A DNA stretch of 64,000 bases from Neiella holothuriorum (lineage in GTDB: Bacteria; Pseudomonadota; Gammaproteobacteria; Enterobacterales; Neiellaceae), in the NCBI RefSeq assembly GCF_019457915.1, contig NZ_JAHZSS010000022.1, forward strand, positions 18,783-82,782. Reading direction: 5' to 3'. Shown piece after piece: positions 9,028 through 17,638 of the stretch. Each line of letters opens with the position of its first letter. Within the stretch, counting starts at the first letter, position 1. Made by a program: the position numbers and the translations under genes. The notes beneath the pieces are model-generated. The model had not been told where the DNA came from, did not search any database, and was given only the letters and a program-made list of their open reading frames with translations.

Positions 9028-10575
9028 ATGGATGTCATAGACTGGTGGGTTATCGCCATTTATCTGGTTTTAATGCTTGTTGGCGCTTGGTTCATTGGCC
9101 GCAAACAACACTCCCGTGATGATTACTACCTTGCCGGCAAATCACTTCCCAGCTGGACCTTAGCTACTTCCATTGTGGCAACACAATGCTCGACCAATAG
9201 CTTACTCGGCGCGCCCGCCTTTGTTGGCTTCGTCCTTGGCGGGGGTATGCTATGGCTGCAATATGAGCTGGCGGTGCCCATGGCGATGTTGCTGCTGTGC
9301 ATTGTTTTTATGCCGATCAGACAAGCCGGCATCATCTCTATTTATGAATTTCTCGAACAGCGGCTGGGGCTAAGTTGTCGTCTCTTAGCCAGTGGCTGCT
9401 TTTTGTTTTTTCGCGGCGTAGCCACCGGCGTCACCATATACGGTGTTGCGTCAGTCATTAGTCTAGTGTCCGGCGTGTCGTACACCACGGCGGTTATCTT
9501 GCTGATGGGGATCACCATTGCCTACGATTTGATGGGCGGTATGAAAGCCGTTGTGATCAGTGATGTCATTCAAATGGTGTTGCTGTTTGGCGCCGTTATC
9601 ATCGCCCTATTCTGGTTGTATGAGCCACTGACCACGCACTACTCAGCATTGACCCACAGAACCCAAACCTTAGTGGATGATTGGGGCATTCAATCGGGTC
9701 AACACTATGGTTTTTGGCCGATGTTTTTCGGCGGGTTATTTCTTTATGTCGCTTACTATGGCTGCGATCAAAGCCAGGCCCAGCGTTTACTGTCCGCAAA
9801 ATCACCGGCAACCACACAAACGGTTCTTGTGCTAAACGGTTTAATTCGGTTCCCGCTAGTACTTTGCTATTGCTTTATAGGGCTTGGCTTAGCGGCTTAT
9901 GCGATTGAACATCCGAATTTCGTGAGCCAGCTTCCGACCACGCAAGCCGGTAGCCCAAACTTCAACCTTGTGTTTCCTTCGTTTGTTAGCCTGGAATTCG
10001 CGCCTGGATTAGCAGGGCTCGCATTGGTGGGATTGTTTGCTGCCGCCATGTCGTCAATTGATTCGGCTTTAAATAGCTTGTCGGCCAGTAGCGTAGAAGA
10101 TTTTATCGTGCGATTCCGGCCACTATCGGAAAAACGTCTGTTCTTGTTGTCCAAACTCACCACCTTAGGCTGGGGTGTTTTTGCCGTATTGTTGTCATAC
10201 CAAGTGGAGCGAATAGCGCCAACCGTACTAGAAGCCATTAACAAAATTGGCTCGCTGGCGAATGGACCGCTACTTGGCATTTTTGCCATTGCGCTTTTCA
10301 TGCCGTCACTGGGTAGTCGAGCCGCATTGCTTGGCTTTGCGCTTGCGTTGCTCAGTAACATCGCCATTTGGTTATTACTACCAACAGTCTCTTGGCTTTG
10401 GTGGAACTTAACTGGCCTCGCTTGCTGCTTAGTATTTTCCCTACTGATTGCCAAGTTGATGGCTCGCCCAATACGTTGGCAGCCCATGGCCTTTCAGCTG
10501 GCGCCCGTTAAAGTGGCATTACTGATATTGATGACCCTGTTGATCTTAGCCGTAAACCTATGGATTCAATGGTGA
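9028..10575 (+). CDS. Sodium:solute symporter (SSS family)
   Basis: This 515-residue inner-membrane protein has about 13 hydrophobic segments, the size and layout of SSS symporters. It opens with a short periplasmic end and a first helix (WWVIAIYLVLMLVGAWFIG) followed by the family-typical DDYYLAGKSLP. The signature region near GLAGLALVGLFAAAMSSIDS (about residues 327-347) carries the conserved small residues and SSIDSALN expected for the Na+ site. Substrate is not predictable; sugars, amino acids and vitamins are all possible. AAGGA lies about 9 bases before the ATG. It is a separate unit from pyrBI. Confidence 0.9.
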   Translation: MDVIDWWVIAIYLVLMLVGAWFIGRKQHSRDDYYLAGKSLPSWTLATSIVATQCSTNSLLGAPAFVGFVLGGGMLWLQYELAVPMAMLLLCIVFMPIRQAGIISIYEFLEQRLGLSCRLLASGCFLFFRGVATGVTIYGVASVISLVSGVSYTTAVILLMGITIAYDLMGGMKAVVISDVIQMVLLFGAVIIALFWLYEPLTTHYSALTHRTQTLVDDWGIQSGQHYGFWPMFFGGLFLYVAYYGCDQSQAQRLLSAKSPATTQTVLVLNGLIRFPLVLCYCFIGLGLAAYAIEHPNFVSQLPTTQAGSPNFNLVFPSFVSLEFAPGLAGLALVGLFAAAMSSIDSALNSLSASSVEDFIVRFRPLSEKRLFLLSKLTTLGWGVFAVLLSYQVERIAPTVLEAINKIGSLANGPLLGIFAIALFMPSLGSRAALLGFALALLSNIAIWLLLPTVSWLWWNLTGLACCLVFSLLIAKLMARPIRWQPMAFQLAPVKVALLILMTLLILAVNLWIQW

Positions 10576-10680
10576 TTTAAATTTTGCTGATTGCTAACGG
10601 CAATCGATTAAAATCAGTATGATGTAACGCAATTTTTGTGCGCTAAACGCATATCCACCATCGCCCAGGGCGAGATGCTT

Positions 10681-10689
10681 TGATATAAT
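10681..10689 (+). promoter_or_regulatory. Extended -10 promoter for pyrBI
   Basis: TGATATAAT (TGN plus a perfect TATAAT at 10684-10689) lies 64 bases upstream of the pyrB ATG. No good -35 is present, which fits an extended -10 promoter. The leader of about 57 bases is too short for an enterobacterial-type pyrL attenuator, and I see no U-rich attenuator. Confidence 0.65.
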
Positions 10690-10752
10690 CTCGTTCCGGC
10701 TGTGTCTGGCCATCAGGCACGTCGGCAATTGCCGTATCCTCAGGGAAGCAGC

Positions 10753-11679
10753 ATGACCAATCCGCTCTACCAAAAGCATATTATTTCTATTGCAGATCTA
10801 TCGCGCGACGAACTTGAACTCATTGTCGCAACGGCCAAACAATTAAAACAAACCCCACGCCCAGACTTGCTTGCCAGCAAAGTTGTGGCCAGCTGTTTTT
10901 TCGAGGCCTCAACGCGTACCCGATTATCATTTGAAACCGCGGTGCAACGCTTAGGCGGCACTGTCATTGGTTTTGATTCCGGCGGCAATACGTCACTGGC
11001 ACAAAAAGGCGAAACGCTCGCCGATTCGGTAAAGGTTATTTCATCCTATACCGATGCTTTTTTCATACGCCACCCGAAAGAAGGTGCCGCTCGACTCGCA
11101 TCAGAGTATGCCAGCGTTCCTGTGATTAACGGTGGCGACGGGGCGAATCAACACCCAACTCAAACCTTGCTGGATCTGTTCTCGATTTATGAAACTCAAG
11201 GGACGTTAGAAGGCCTCAATGTTGCCTTTGTTGGTGACTTGAAATATGGCCGCACCGTTCATTCGCTGGCACAAGCGCTTTCGCTATTTGGCTGTAAATT
11301 TTATTTTGTATCACCGACCGCATTAGCCATGCCCGATTATTTATGCGAAGAACTAAATCAGGTAGGCGTTAATTTTGAAGTTGTTGATGATTTAGAGGCG
11401 GTGATCCCAAAACTCGACGTGCTCTACATGACTCGAGTCCAGAAAGAGCGCTTTGATCCGACCGAATATCAGCACATGAAGGCTAACTACATTTTGACGG
11501 CTAAAATGCTTGCTGATGCGAAGGACAATCTCAAGGTATTGCACCCCTTACCTCGTGTTGATGAAATTACAACCGATGTCGATAGCACACCACATGCCTA
11601 TTATTTTGAACAGGCGGAAAACGGTGTCTATGCTCGCCAAGCCTTGCTTGCACTGGTGCTTACGGAGGAGTTTTCCTAA
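10753..11679 (+). CDS. pyrB: Aspartate carbamoyltransferase catalytic chain
   Basis: PyrB condenses carbamoyl phosphate and aspartate to N-carbamoyl-aspartate, the committed step of pyrimidine synthesis. The carbamoyl-phosphate site STRTRLSFE and the HPTQ motif are intact. The start at 10753 ([10 protein letters not shown]) is chosen over an in-frame ATG 51 bases upstream because it matches the family N-terminus and follows GGAAGCAGC. The product is 308 residues, the usual length. The stop overlaps the pyrI start (TAATG), so the catalytic and regulatory chains are translationally coupled. Confidence 0.97.
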   Translation: MTNPLYQKHIISIADLSRDELELIVATAKQLKQTPRPDLLASKVVASCFFEASTRTRLSFETAVQRLGGTVIGFDSGGNTSLAQKGETLADSVKVISSYTDAFFIRHPKEGAARLASEYASVPVINGGDGANQHPTQTLLDLFSIYETQGTLEGLNVAFVGDLKYGRTVHSLAQALSLFGCKFYFVSPTALAMPDYLCEELNQVGVNFEVVDDLEAVIPKLDVLYMTRVQKERFDPTEYQHMKANYILTAKMLADAKDNLKVLHPLPRVDEITTDVDSTPHAYYFEQAENGVYARQALLALVLTEEFS

Positions 11680-12140
11680 TGCCACAACACAAATTACAAG
11701 TTGAAGCCATTGCGCACGGTACGGTGATCGATCACATCCCGGCCGGTATGGGCATTCGCATTTTGAAGTTTTTCCAGCTCAGCAATCAAGATCATCCAAT
11801 TACCGTTGGTCTTAACCTGCGCTCAAAACATCAGGGCAAAAAAGACATCATCAAAGTAGAAGACACCGTATTTGATGTGACCCAAGCCAACCAGCTCGCG
11901 TTATTTGCTAAAGATGCCACCATTAATGTCATTGATGACTATGAGGTTGTGGAAAAATATCGTGTCACATTGCCGGATGCCATCGGCTCAGTGCTCAGTT
12001 GCCCGAACAGCAACTGCATCAGTCACGACGAGCCAGTTAGCACCAAGTTTCATGTGAGTGAAGCGGCTTCCGGTGTCATTCTAAAGTGTCATTACTGTGA
12101 GAAGAGTTTCAACCAACGCTTGTTTAACGAACTGAACTAG
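11679..12140 (+). CDS. pyrI: Aspartate carbamoyltransferase regulatory chain
   Basis: PyrI binds ATP/CTP and joins PyrB trimers into the allosteric dodecamer. At 153 residues it is the standard size. The four zinc cysteines are visible as CPNSNC and, further on, CHYC, in the C-terminal domain. The N-terminal nucleotide-binding part (VEAIAHGTVIDHIPAG) is typical. It shares one base with the pyrB stop. The pair implies CTP feedback inhibition of aspartate carbamoyltransferase in this organism. Confidence 0.97.
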   Translation: MPQHKLQVEAIAHGTVIDHIPAGMGIRILKFFQLSNQDHPITVGLNLRSKHQGKKDIIKVEDTVFDVTQANQLALFAKDATINVIDDYEVVEKYRVTLPDAIGSVLSCPNSNCISHDEPVSTKFHVSEAASGVILKCHYCEKSFNQRLFNELN

Positions 12141-12158
12141 CGAGTTGACGCGCACTAT

Positions 12159-12183
12159 GCCTCTGACGTTTATCGTTAGAGGC
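12159..12183 (+). terminator. Probable terminator after pyrI
   Basis: A 10-bp stem (GCCTCTGACG/CGTTAGAGGC, one G-U) with a 5-base loop is followed by TTGCTTTAGTTT, a broken T-tract. Efficiency may be moderate. Confidence 0.6.
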
Positions 12184-12278
12184 TTGCTTTAGTTTACGAC
12201 CTTCGGCTCAACGTCCTTCCTCGGTGGTTGTGGAACGTTACCACCGCCTTTGTTACTCACTCAGCACGGGCCAATTTG

Positions 12279-13604
12279 ATGATTAACGCTGTTATTGTTG
12301 CAGTCGCTTTAATGCTGTTGCTTAGTTTAATGAGAATTAACGTGGTTATTGCGCTGACCATTAGCGCCATGGTGGCGGGGCTAAGCGCCGGCCTGCCTCT
12401 ACCCGACGTTGTTGCTGCATTTGAAAAAGGCTTAGGCGGCGGTGCGACCATTGCGCTTGGCTATGCCATGCTCGGCGCTTTCGCCGTGGCGTTATCGCGC
12501 TCAGGCATTACCATTTGGCTAGCCCACAGCATTATCAGTAAATTGGGGCATGAACCAACTGCTAAGCAAACATTCTGGGTTGAATTAATGATGTTAGCGG
12601 CACTCTTGCTAATGGCCGTCATGTCACAAAACCTAATCCCCGTTCACATCGCCTTTATTCCAATTTTAGTACCACCGCTACTGCGTTTAATGAATGAGTT
12701 TCAGCTCGACCGTCGCTTGGTCGCCTGTGTCCTGACCTTTGGTTTGGTCACACCTTACATGCTGTTACCCATTGGCTTCGGTAATATATTTTTGAATGAC
12801 ATTTTGTTGGCGAATCTCAATGGCAACGGTCTCAATGCCACCGCAGAATTAGTCATGCCTGCAATGGCGCTTCCCGCATTGGGGATGCTTTCAGGGTTAC
12901 TGATAGCGGTGCTTTTTAGTTATCGTAAACGACGCGACTATAGCAGTGCCCATGTTGACGACAGCCCAACTCAAATTCAGTTGCCATCGGCCAAGCAACG
13001 TTGGTTAGCCTTATTAGCCATCGCCGCGACGCTGGCAGTACAGCTCTACACTGACTCGATTATTCTCGGCTCATTGGCGGGCTTAACGGTCTTTACCTTA
13101 ACGGGGTTGGTGAAATGGCATCAGACCCATGATCTGTTTTATAACGGCCTTAAACTCATGGCGATGATCGGGTTTATCATGATTGCCGCTTCAGGCTTCG
13201 CCGAGGTCGTCAAAGCCACAGGCCATGTCACCACGCTCGTCGACAGCCTTACTCAGCACTTTGCTGACAATAAAGCGCTGGCCGCCTTTGCGATGTTAGT
13301 GGTGGGATTGTTAATCACCATGGGAATTGGTTCATCGTTCTCGACCATTCCAATTATTGCCACACTTTATGTTCCCTTGTGCATCAGTCTTGGATTTTCG
13401 GTTAGCGCCACCATCGCACTAGTAGGTACGGCAGCTGCGCTGGGCGATGCAGGCTCACCAGCTTCCGATTCAACGTTGGGGCCAACATCGGGCCTTAATG
13501 CCGACGGCCAACATGATCATATTTGGGATACGGTGGTGCCAACCTTTGTTCATTACAACCTGCCGCTGCTTGCTGCCGGTTGGTTGGCGGCGGTGCTGTT
13601 GTAA
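12279..13604 (+). CDS. Na+/H+ antiporter family protein (NhaC-like, YuiF type)
   Basis: This is a second polytopic ion transporter, about 441 residues from ATG 12279 ([13 protein letters not shown]). The frame extends 17 codons upstream, but that extension is hydrophilic and unlike the family, and neither start has a strong ribosome site. The two-fold repeated architecture and segments [15 protein letters not shown] and [20 protein letters not shown] resemble the Na+/H+ antiporter domain proteins of the ion-transporter superfamily. The likely function is sodium/proton or organic-anion exchange in the inner membrane. It is about 140 bases from pyrI across a probable terminator and convergent with udk. 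Confidence 0.82.
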   Translation: MINAVIVAVALMLLLSLMRINVVIALTISAMVAGLSAGLPLPDVVAAFEKGLGGGATIALGYAMLGAFAVALSRSGITIWLAHSIISKLGHEPTAKQTFWVELMMLAALLLMAVMSQNLIPVHIAFIPILVPPLLRLMNEFQLDRRLVACVLTFGLVTPYMLLPIGFGNIFLNDILLANLNGNGLNATAELVMPAMALPALGMLSGLLIAVLFSYRKRRDYSSAHVDDSPTQIQLPSAKQRWLALLAIAATLAVQLYTDSIILGSLAGLTVFTLTGLVKWHQTHDLFYNGLKLMAMIGFIMIAASGFAEVVKATGHVTTLVDSLTQHFADNKALAAFAMLVVGLLITMGIGSSFSTIPIIATLYVPLCISLGFSVSATIALVGTAAALGDAGSPASDSTLGPTSGLNADGQHDHIWDTVVPTFVHYNLPLLAAGWLAAVLL

Positions 13605-13659
13605 TCGCGCAGAGGAAAAAACGGCAACAGGCACAATCAACAGAACATTCTCGCTAGCA

Positions 13660-14313
13660 TTAATCGCTTAGCGGGCGAGAAGGCTCATCGCCCAACCTTG
13701 AGAATATCTGCTGGATCACCGCCTGCAATTGACCATGGGTATCTTGTTGCAACCCAGACAGCAAGATATCCGCATGCTGTTTGCTCGGCACAATGAAACG
13801 TTGATACATGGGCCTTACCGTCGCTTCAAATTGAGCAACAATGCTGCTTTCTGTTCTCCCCCGCTGTTGGCTATCGCGTGCCACTCGGCGCGCAAGGCAA
13901 AGCTCAATATCGGTATCAACAAACAAACTCAAATCAAATTTAGATCGCAGCTGTTCATTGGCTAGCAGCAAGATCCCTTCGACCAAGATGATTGGCGCAG
14001 GATGAATTGTTTGAGTTCTATCAGTTCGAGTATGGTGCTGATAACTGTAGATCGGGCTTTCGATACATTGCTGATCAGCGAGCTGAGTCAAATGTTCAAG
14101 TAGCAGTTCATCATCAAAAGCAGACGGGTGGTCATAGTTTGTTTGAGTTCGGCTAGCCAGTGCTAGGTGGTCTTGACACTTGTAGTAAGCATCTTGCTCA
14201 ACAAGGGTAACCGCGCCCTGCCCTAGCTGCCGTTCAAGCTCCTTAACAATCTGCTGGCTCAGGAACGATTTACCTGAGCCAGATGGCCCTGAGATAGCAA
14301 CAAAAAGTGGCAT
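13660..14313 (-). CDS. udk: Uridine kinase
   Basis: Udk phosphorylates uridine and cytidine with ATP or GTP in pyrimidine salvage. The P-loop GPSGSGKS is at residues about 9-16, followed by the family-typical DAYYKCQDHL and the lid region with RRVARDSQQRGRT. ATG at 14313 gives 217 residues, the normal size; an in-frame GTG lies three codons upstream at 14322. The gene is 12 bases after elbB and probably co-transcribed with it. Its proximity to pyrBI on the other strand is suggestive of nucleotide metabolism but the two are not one operon. Confidence 0.92.
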   Translation of the reverse strand: MPLFVAISGPSGSGKSFLSQQIVKELERQLGQGAVTLVEQDAYYKCQDHLALASRTQTNYDHPSAFDDELLLEHLTQLADQQCIESPIYSYQHHTRTDRTQTIHPAPIILVEGILLLANEQLRSKFDLSLFVDTDIELCLARRVARDSQQRGRTESSIVAQFEATVRPMYQRFIVPSKQHADILLSGLQQDTHGQLQAVIQQIFSRLGDEPSRPLSD

Positions 14314-14325
14314 TAGTGACACCGG

Positions 14326-14982
14326 TTAATGAGCTGCCAGCGCTAACACTTTACCGACCAAAGCATCGATACCGGTGGCAACCGAGGCAATATCCGGCCC
14401 AAGCATATAGGCTGGTACGGTCACCAGCTTGTTCACCTCATCAACGACTGGTTGCTCAACTAGTGCATCAACATGCTCGCCGCCCATAGCGCTTATTGCG
14501 GTAGCAACTTCAGCATCACACCCTATGGTAACTTTAACGCCGGCACCGTAAATCAGTGGAGCAATAACCGGAGCAATACACAATAAGCCAACGGGCTTAC
14601 TAACGGCAGCAAAACTCTTTAAGCTTCGCTCAAGCTCTTTTTCTAACACCATATCGGTGCCATTAAAGGCAAAATCACTTAAGTTCTTCGCTGCACCAAA
14701 GCCCCCAGGAACAATCACCGCATCGAAGTCTCCAGCATCAAGAGAGGCCAAGGCTTTTACTTCCCCGCGAGCAATGCGCGCCGCCTCTACCAGAACGTTG
14801 CGACGTTCTTCTGCCACCTCGCCGGTAAGGTGATTAATGACATGTGCTTGCTCAATATCGGGAGCAAAGCATTGATAATCGACTCCGCGTTTAGAAAGTG
14901 CCAGCAAGGTACACACGGCTTCGTGAATTTCCGCGCCATCGAAAACGCCACAACCAGCAAGAATAACGGCGACTTTTGCCAT
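14326..14982 (-). CDS. elbB: Isoprenoid biosynthesis glyoxalase ElbB (DJ-1/PfpI-like)
   Basis: ElbB belongs to the DJ-1/PfpI glutamine-amidotransferase-like fold and has been linked to isoprenoid metabolism and glyoxalase activity. ATG 14982 gives MAKVAVILAGCGVFDGAEIHE, the family N-terminus, with AGGA upstream; an upstream extension overlapping the next gene is rejected. The nucleophile-elbow cysteine lies in GLLCIAPV and the oxyanion strand in VPGGFGAAKNLSDF. It is 218 residues, the expected length. It lies between the ceramidase-like gene (20 bases away) and udk (12 bases). Confidence 0.93.
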   Translation of the reverse strand: MAKVAVILAGCGVFDGAEIHEAVCTLLALSKRGVDYQCFAPDIEQAHVINHLTGEVAEERRNVLVEAARIARGEVKALASLDAGDFDAVIVPGGFGAAKNLSDFAFNGTDMVLEKELERSLKSFAAVSKPVGLLCIAPVIAPLIYGAGVKVTIGCDAEVATAISAMGGEHVDALVEQPVVDEVNKLVTVPAYMLGPDIASVATGIDALVGKVLALAAH

Positions 14983-15002
14983 AGTTAGATTCCTCGAATT
15001 AG

Positions 15003-15668
15003 TTAACGGGTTAAATTGCCAGAACGATACTGATGCCAATACAAACTATACCAACACAAGAAAAGTACCAGCGCATTAAAGGTATGCCACAAGAAGTGAG
15101 TACCGATAGGCAAGACGTCACAGGTCGTATTATCAATAGTACGCATCGTCAACGACAGGGCAAATAGGCCCGCAGCAGATGCTAAATAGCGATCAAATTG
15201 ACCATGCCGAGCTCGATAAGCGCCACTAAATAGTAACAGCGTGACGATGGTAGGCAGGTACATTTCTGAACCATTAAGAGTAACTGGCAAATGACCGCTG
15301 GCTACGGTAACGGCTGCGTAGGCAATAAAGAACAATGTTGTTTGCCAACGCGTCAAAGACAACGCTCGACGCGGGTATGCCCACAGGAAGATTATTTGGA
15401 ACAAATAAATCGGATAGATATCGGCCAACATCGCCCAGTGAGTGGCCAAGGTATGAAACAAAAAACTACCTGTGCCAATGGCTATCATCACCCAAGCTAA
15501 GCAATGGAGTAGCTTGGCTGAGCCAAGTTCGCTTCGTCGCCACAACAAGTAAATGGCAATCAACCCCACGAGGATAAATCCGCCGTTGGTCATGGCATTA
15601 AGCGGCTCGGACCAAAAACTAAAATCCGTTCGCTCACAATAATTATCGTACTGGGCAAACAAATCCAT
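15003..15668 (-). CDS. Ceramidase-like integral membrane hydrolase
   Basis: This 221-residue, seven-helix membrane protein resembles the alkaline ceramidase/PAQR-type (CREST) hydrolases. The N-terminal YCERTDFSFWSEPLNAMTN matches the alkaline ceramidase opening (E-N-Y-C-E type). Candidate metal ligands are FHTLATHWAMLAD and the C-terminal FLWHTFNAL (HxxxN). In eukaryotes such enzymes cleave ceramide; in bacteria the substrate is unknown, and ceramides are not expected in most gammaproteobacteria. It heads a probable three-gene minus-strand unit with elbB and udk. Confidence 0.75.
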   Translation of the reverse strand: MDLFAQYDNYCERTDFSFWSEPLNAMTNGGFILVGLIAIYLLWRRSELGSAKLLHCLAWVMIAIGTGSFLFHTLATHWAMLADIYPIYLFQIIFLWAYPRRALSLTRWQTTLFFIAYAAVTVASGHLPVTLNGSEMYLPTIVTLLLFSGAYRARHGQFDRYLASAAGLFALSLTMRTIDNTTCDVLPIGTHFLWHTFNALVLFLCWYSLYWHQYRSGNLTR

Positions 15669-15789
15669 TGTTAACTTCCTTTGTTCGTTATTGTTTAGGT
15701 AAACATATCAGTCACATGTAACAAGGGTAAAGTGGTGAAGTGAATCCTTAGGCTTGGCCGCTCTTTCGCTCTTATCCGCATCAAATCGG

Positions 15790-15817
15790 CCGCAGGGTAC
15801 CGTCCCTCTTTGGACAT
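15790..15817 (-). repeat. Degenerate single copy of the window's dispersed repeat
   Basis: Read on the minus strand this begins ATGTCCAAAGAGGGACGGTA and continues into CCCTGCGGCC. It aligns with the unit ATGTCCAAGGATGGACGGTA..GCCGCGG of the arrays at 58.9 and 63.9 kb. The stem GTCC..GGAC is kept. It lies directly beside a terminator. Confidence 0.6.
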
Positions 15818-15820
15818 AAA

Positions 15821-15846
15821 AAAACCACCGGCAAGCGGTGGTTTTT
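15821..15846. terminator. Bidirectional intrinsic terminator downstream of ACT-domain gene
   Basis: The stem AAACCACCG/CGGTGGTTT has a 5-base loop with A- and T-runs on both sides. It ends the minus-strand GcvR-like gene. Confidence 0.8.
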
Positions 15847-15867
15847 AAAATATTGATTAGTAATTAG

Positions 15868-16371
15868 CTAGTCTTCGAGATCGACCACAACATGCTCGTC
15901 AATCGCACGTAACTCGTTCATTAAATTCTCGGACGATTGCCCTTGAGGAACATTCACAACAAGCTTTGCAACAAATACATTGGTGCCCAGTGATTCAACT
16001 TGGATGCGCGAGCTATCCATGTGCACCAGTTCGGCAGACTGCTTGTCGATGGTGTTCGTAATATCATGGACGAGACCATATCGGTCATTACTGTGGAAGC
16101 TAATTTTTAACGATTCCGCAGGTGCCGTCGATGATGTATCTACATCGGTGATCTGAACAACCAAACCTTCTTGGTTGGCAAATTCACTCTTAACAGCGTC
16201 TACTTGTGCTTTAGGAACATCAACCTTGATATTGGCGGCAATGTGCCCATCTAAATAATTAACCTTACTACTAAGCCATTTGCCTTCGTGCTCATGAGTA
16301 AAGTGAGCTAACTGCTGTAACAAGTTCGGACGATTCAGCCCTGCAAAAGACACAATAAATGCGGTACTCAT
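15868..16371 (-). CDS. GcvR-like double ACT-domain regulatory protein
   Basis: The 167-residue protein contains two ACT domains (residues about 1-75 and 88-165), the ligand-sensing fold of amino-acid-responsive regulators. The layout matches the glycine cleavage repressor GcvR/COG2716 group. The second domain is marked by HSNDRYGLVHDITNTID. ATG at 16371 (MSTAFIVSFAGLNRPNLL) is chosen because AAGGAAG lies at ideal spacing; the frame extends 12 codons further without support. GcvR acts in E. coli by binding GcvA; whether this protein has a partner is unknown, and no gcv gene is nearby. Confidence 0.75.
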   Translation of the reverse strand: MSTAFIVSFAGLNRPNLLQQLAHFTHEHEGKWLSSKVNYLDGHIAANIKVDVPKAQVDAVKSEFANQEGLVVQITDVDTSSTAPAESLKISFHSNDRYGLVHDITNTIDKQSAELVHMDSSRIQVESLGTNVFVAKLVVNVPQGQSSENLMNELRAIDEHVVVDLED

Positions 16372-16534
16372 ACGATTACTTCCTTTCATTATAATGACCA
16401 CGAGCATTTACAAGTTATAGTACGGGGCGAACCTTGCAGCCAGCTAAACGAAGATCAATGAAATGACGAATCTCTAGAAATTTCTTGCAATTAGGTCTTC
16501 ATCACCAATTTGAACATTTATTTGGAGTTTATTG

Positions 16535-16813
16535 TTGTCCGAATCATCATCCCCTTGGTATCTCTACATTATAGAAACGAGTAAAGGTCACCTCTATACA
16601 GGGATCACAACCGACATAGAGCGGCGATTTTCTGAACACTTGGCAACGAGTAATCATGAGCAAGGCGCAAAAGGTGCGCGTTTCTTCCGGAGCCAGCGTC
16701 CTGTTAAGGTCATTTATAGTGAGGCTCATATCAATCGCTCTGATGCATCAAAACGAGAAGCTGCCGTCAAAAAATTGACCAAACGTCAAAAACTGACACT
16801 TTTACGCACTTAG
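16535..16813 (+). CDS. GIY-YIG domain protein (UPF0213/YhbQ type)
   Basis: This is a small GIY-YIG nuclease-fold protein of about 92 residues. The core YLYIIETSKGHLYTGIT gives the Y-x-Y and Y-T-G form of the GIY-YIG motif, followed by RRFSEH and the conserved GAKGARF loop. It begins with TTG; two adjacent TTG codons (16532, 16535) are possible and GGAG at 16524-16527 best fits the second. Stand-alone GIY-YIG proteins of this type have poorly defined roles, possibly in DNA repair. It is a single gene. Confidence 0.85.
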   Translation: MSESSSPWYLYIIETSKGHLYTGITTDIERRFSEHLATSNHEQGAKGARFFRSQRPVKVIYSEAHINRSDASKREAAVKKLTKRQKLTLLRT

Positions 16814-17153
16814 CCCATCATCAAATCTGCTTAATTTATCTAATCACTTAAAATGCCAACATGGCATTAGAAAATGATCGCCAATAAAAAGAACAAATTC
16901 TAATTTGACCAATAAATATGGCTAATCAAGAACATCAACAAGCATATAAACTCACCTCACGCATTAGAATAAATAACCCTAATGACGCATTATAATTGCG
17001 CCAGATCAACAACCAATCATTATCAAAACTAGCCTTCCCAAAAGTGTTACGAATCACATAAAAAAGTCTTGAATCTTGGTGTTAAATAGCCTCATCGATT
17101 TACGGCAACAAACGCCTAAATCACTTTGTCCTACTGAACCGGAGGATCGGGCA
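16814..17153 (+). other. A+T-rich intergenic region upstream of the DUF3718 gene
   Basis: This 340-base stretch carries no convincing frame. A perfect TATAAT at 16991-16996 without a good -35 is the best promoter candidate for the DUF3718 gene, giving a leader of about 150 bases. No terminator with a T-run is seen after the GIY-YIG gene. Confidence 0.4.
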
Positions 17154-17492
17154 ATGAAAACATTAATCATCTCAGCTGTTGTAACTTTTGGTGTACTGAA
17201 CATGGGTGTAACGAATGCGGCAATGAATCCGGTTGTCGAAAAAGCCCTTCAAAACATTTGCTACAGCAGCGCGACTGACCGTTTACACAATTTCAAAAGA
17301 ACGGTTAAACAATACAATTTGAGCATGGATAAAGTGGCCAACAATGTGGTCTGTAACGGTGAAGACATCGGCTCATTTGCTGCTGAGCATGGCGCTGCTC
17401 ACAACGCTAACTACATTCGTGACCATCAACAAGGCCATGTGGAAGTTCGTGAGTTAGCAGTAACGGCTTCTGGCGAAGTGCCAAAAGCGTAA
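17154..17492 (+). CDS. DUF3718 family secreted small protein
   Basis: The product is 112 residues with an N-terminal signal peptide ending near TNAA. The mature part has two cysteines (NICYSS and VVCNGED), probably disulphide-linked in the periplasm. The sequence ALQNICYSSATDRLHNFKRT resembles the DUF3718 family of Shewanella, Vibrio and Alteromonas, which has no known function. ATG 17154 has a strong GGAGG nine bases upstream and opens onto the signal; a longer frame upstream is rejected. It is a single gene with its own terminator. Confidence 0.78.
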   Translation: MKTLIISAVVTFGVLNMGVTNAAMNPVVEKALQNICYSSATDRLHNFKRTVKQYNLSMDKVANNVVCNGEDIGSFAAEHGAAHNANYIRDHQQGHVEVRELAVTASGEVPKA

Positions 17493-17529
17493 AGATTTCA
17501 AACTTTTATTTTCTCTCATTCTGTCGTTT

Positions 17530-17556
17530 GCCGCGGTTAATCCGCGGCTTTTTTTT
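17530..17556 (+). terminator. Intrinsic terminator after DUF3718 gene
   Basis: The stem GCCGCGG/CCGCGGC has a 5-base loop and is followed by eight T. Confidence 0.9.
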
Positions 17557-17587
17557 GCCTTTTAAAAGTAACTCAGCGTTTCAGGCA

Positions 17588-17621
17588 TAAAAAAAGCCAC
17601 CTGTTAAACAGGTGGCTTTTT
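17588..17621 (-). terminator. Terminator for the hydratase-like gene
   Basis: The stem AAAAAGCCACCTG/CAGGTGGCTTTTT has a 5-base loop and is symmetrical in A/T runs. It lies 18 bases after the minus-strand stop at 17639, so it chiefly serves that gene. Confidence 0.85.
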
Positions 17622-17638
17622 ATCGTTAAAGCAATAAC

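Noticed and set aside
10690..10752. pyrL-type attenuator before pyrB
   Set aside because: The leader is about 57 bases, with no U-rich leader peptide or terminator hairpin.
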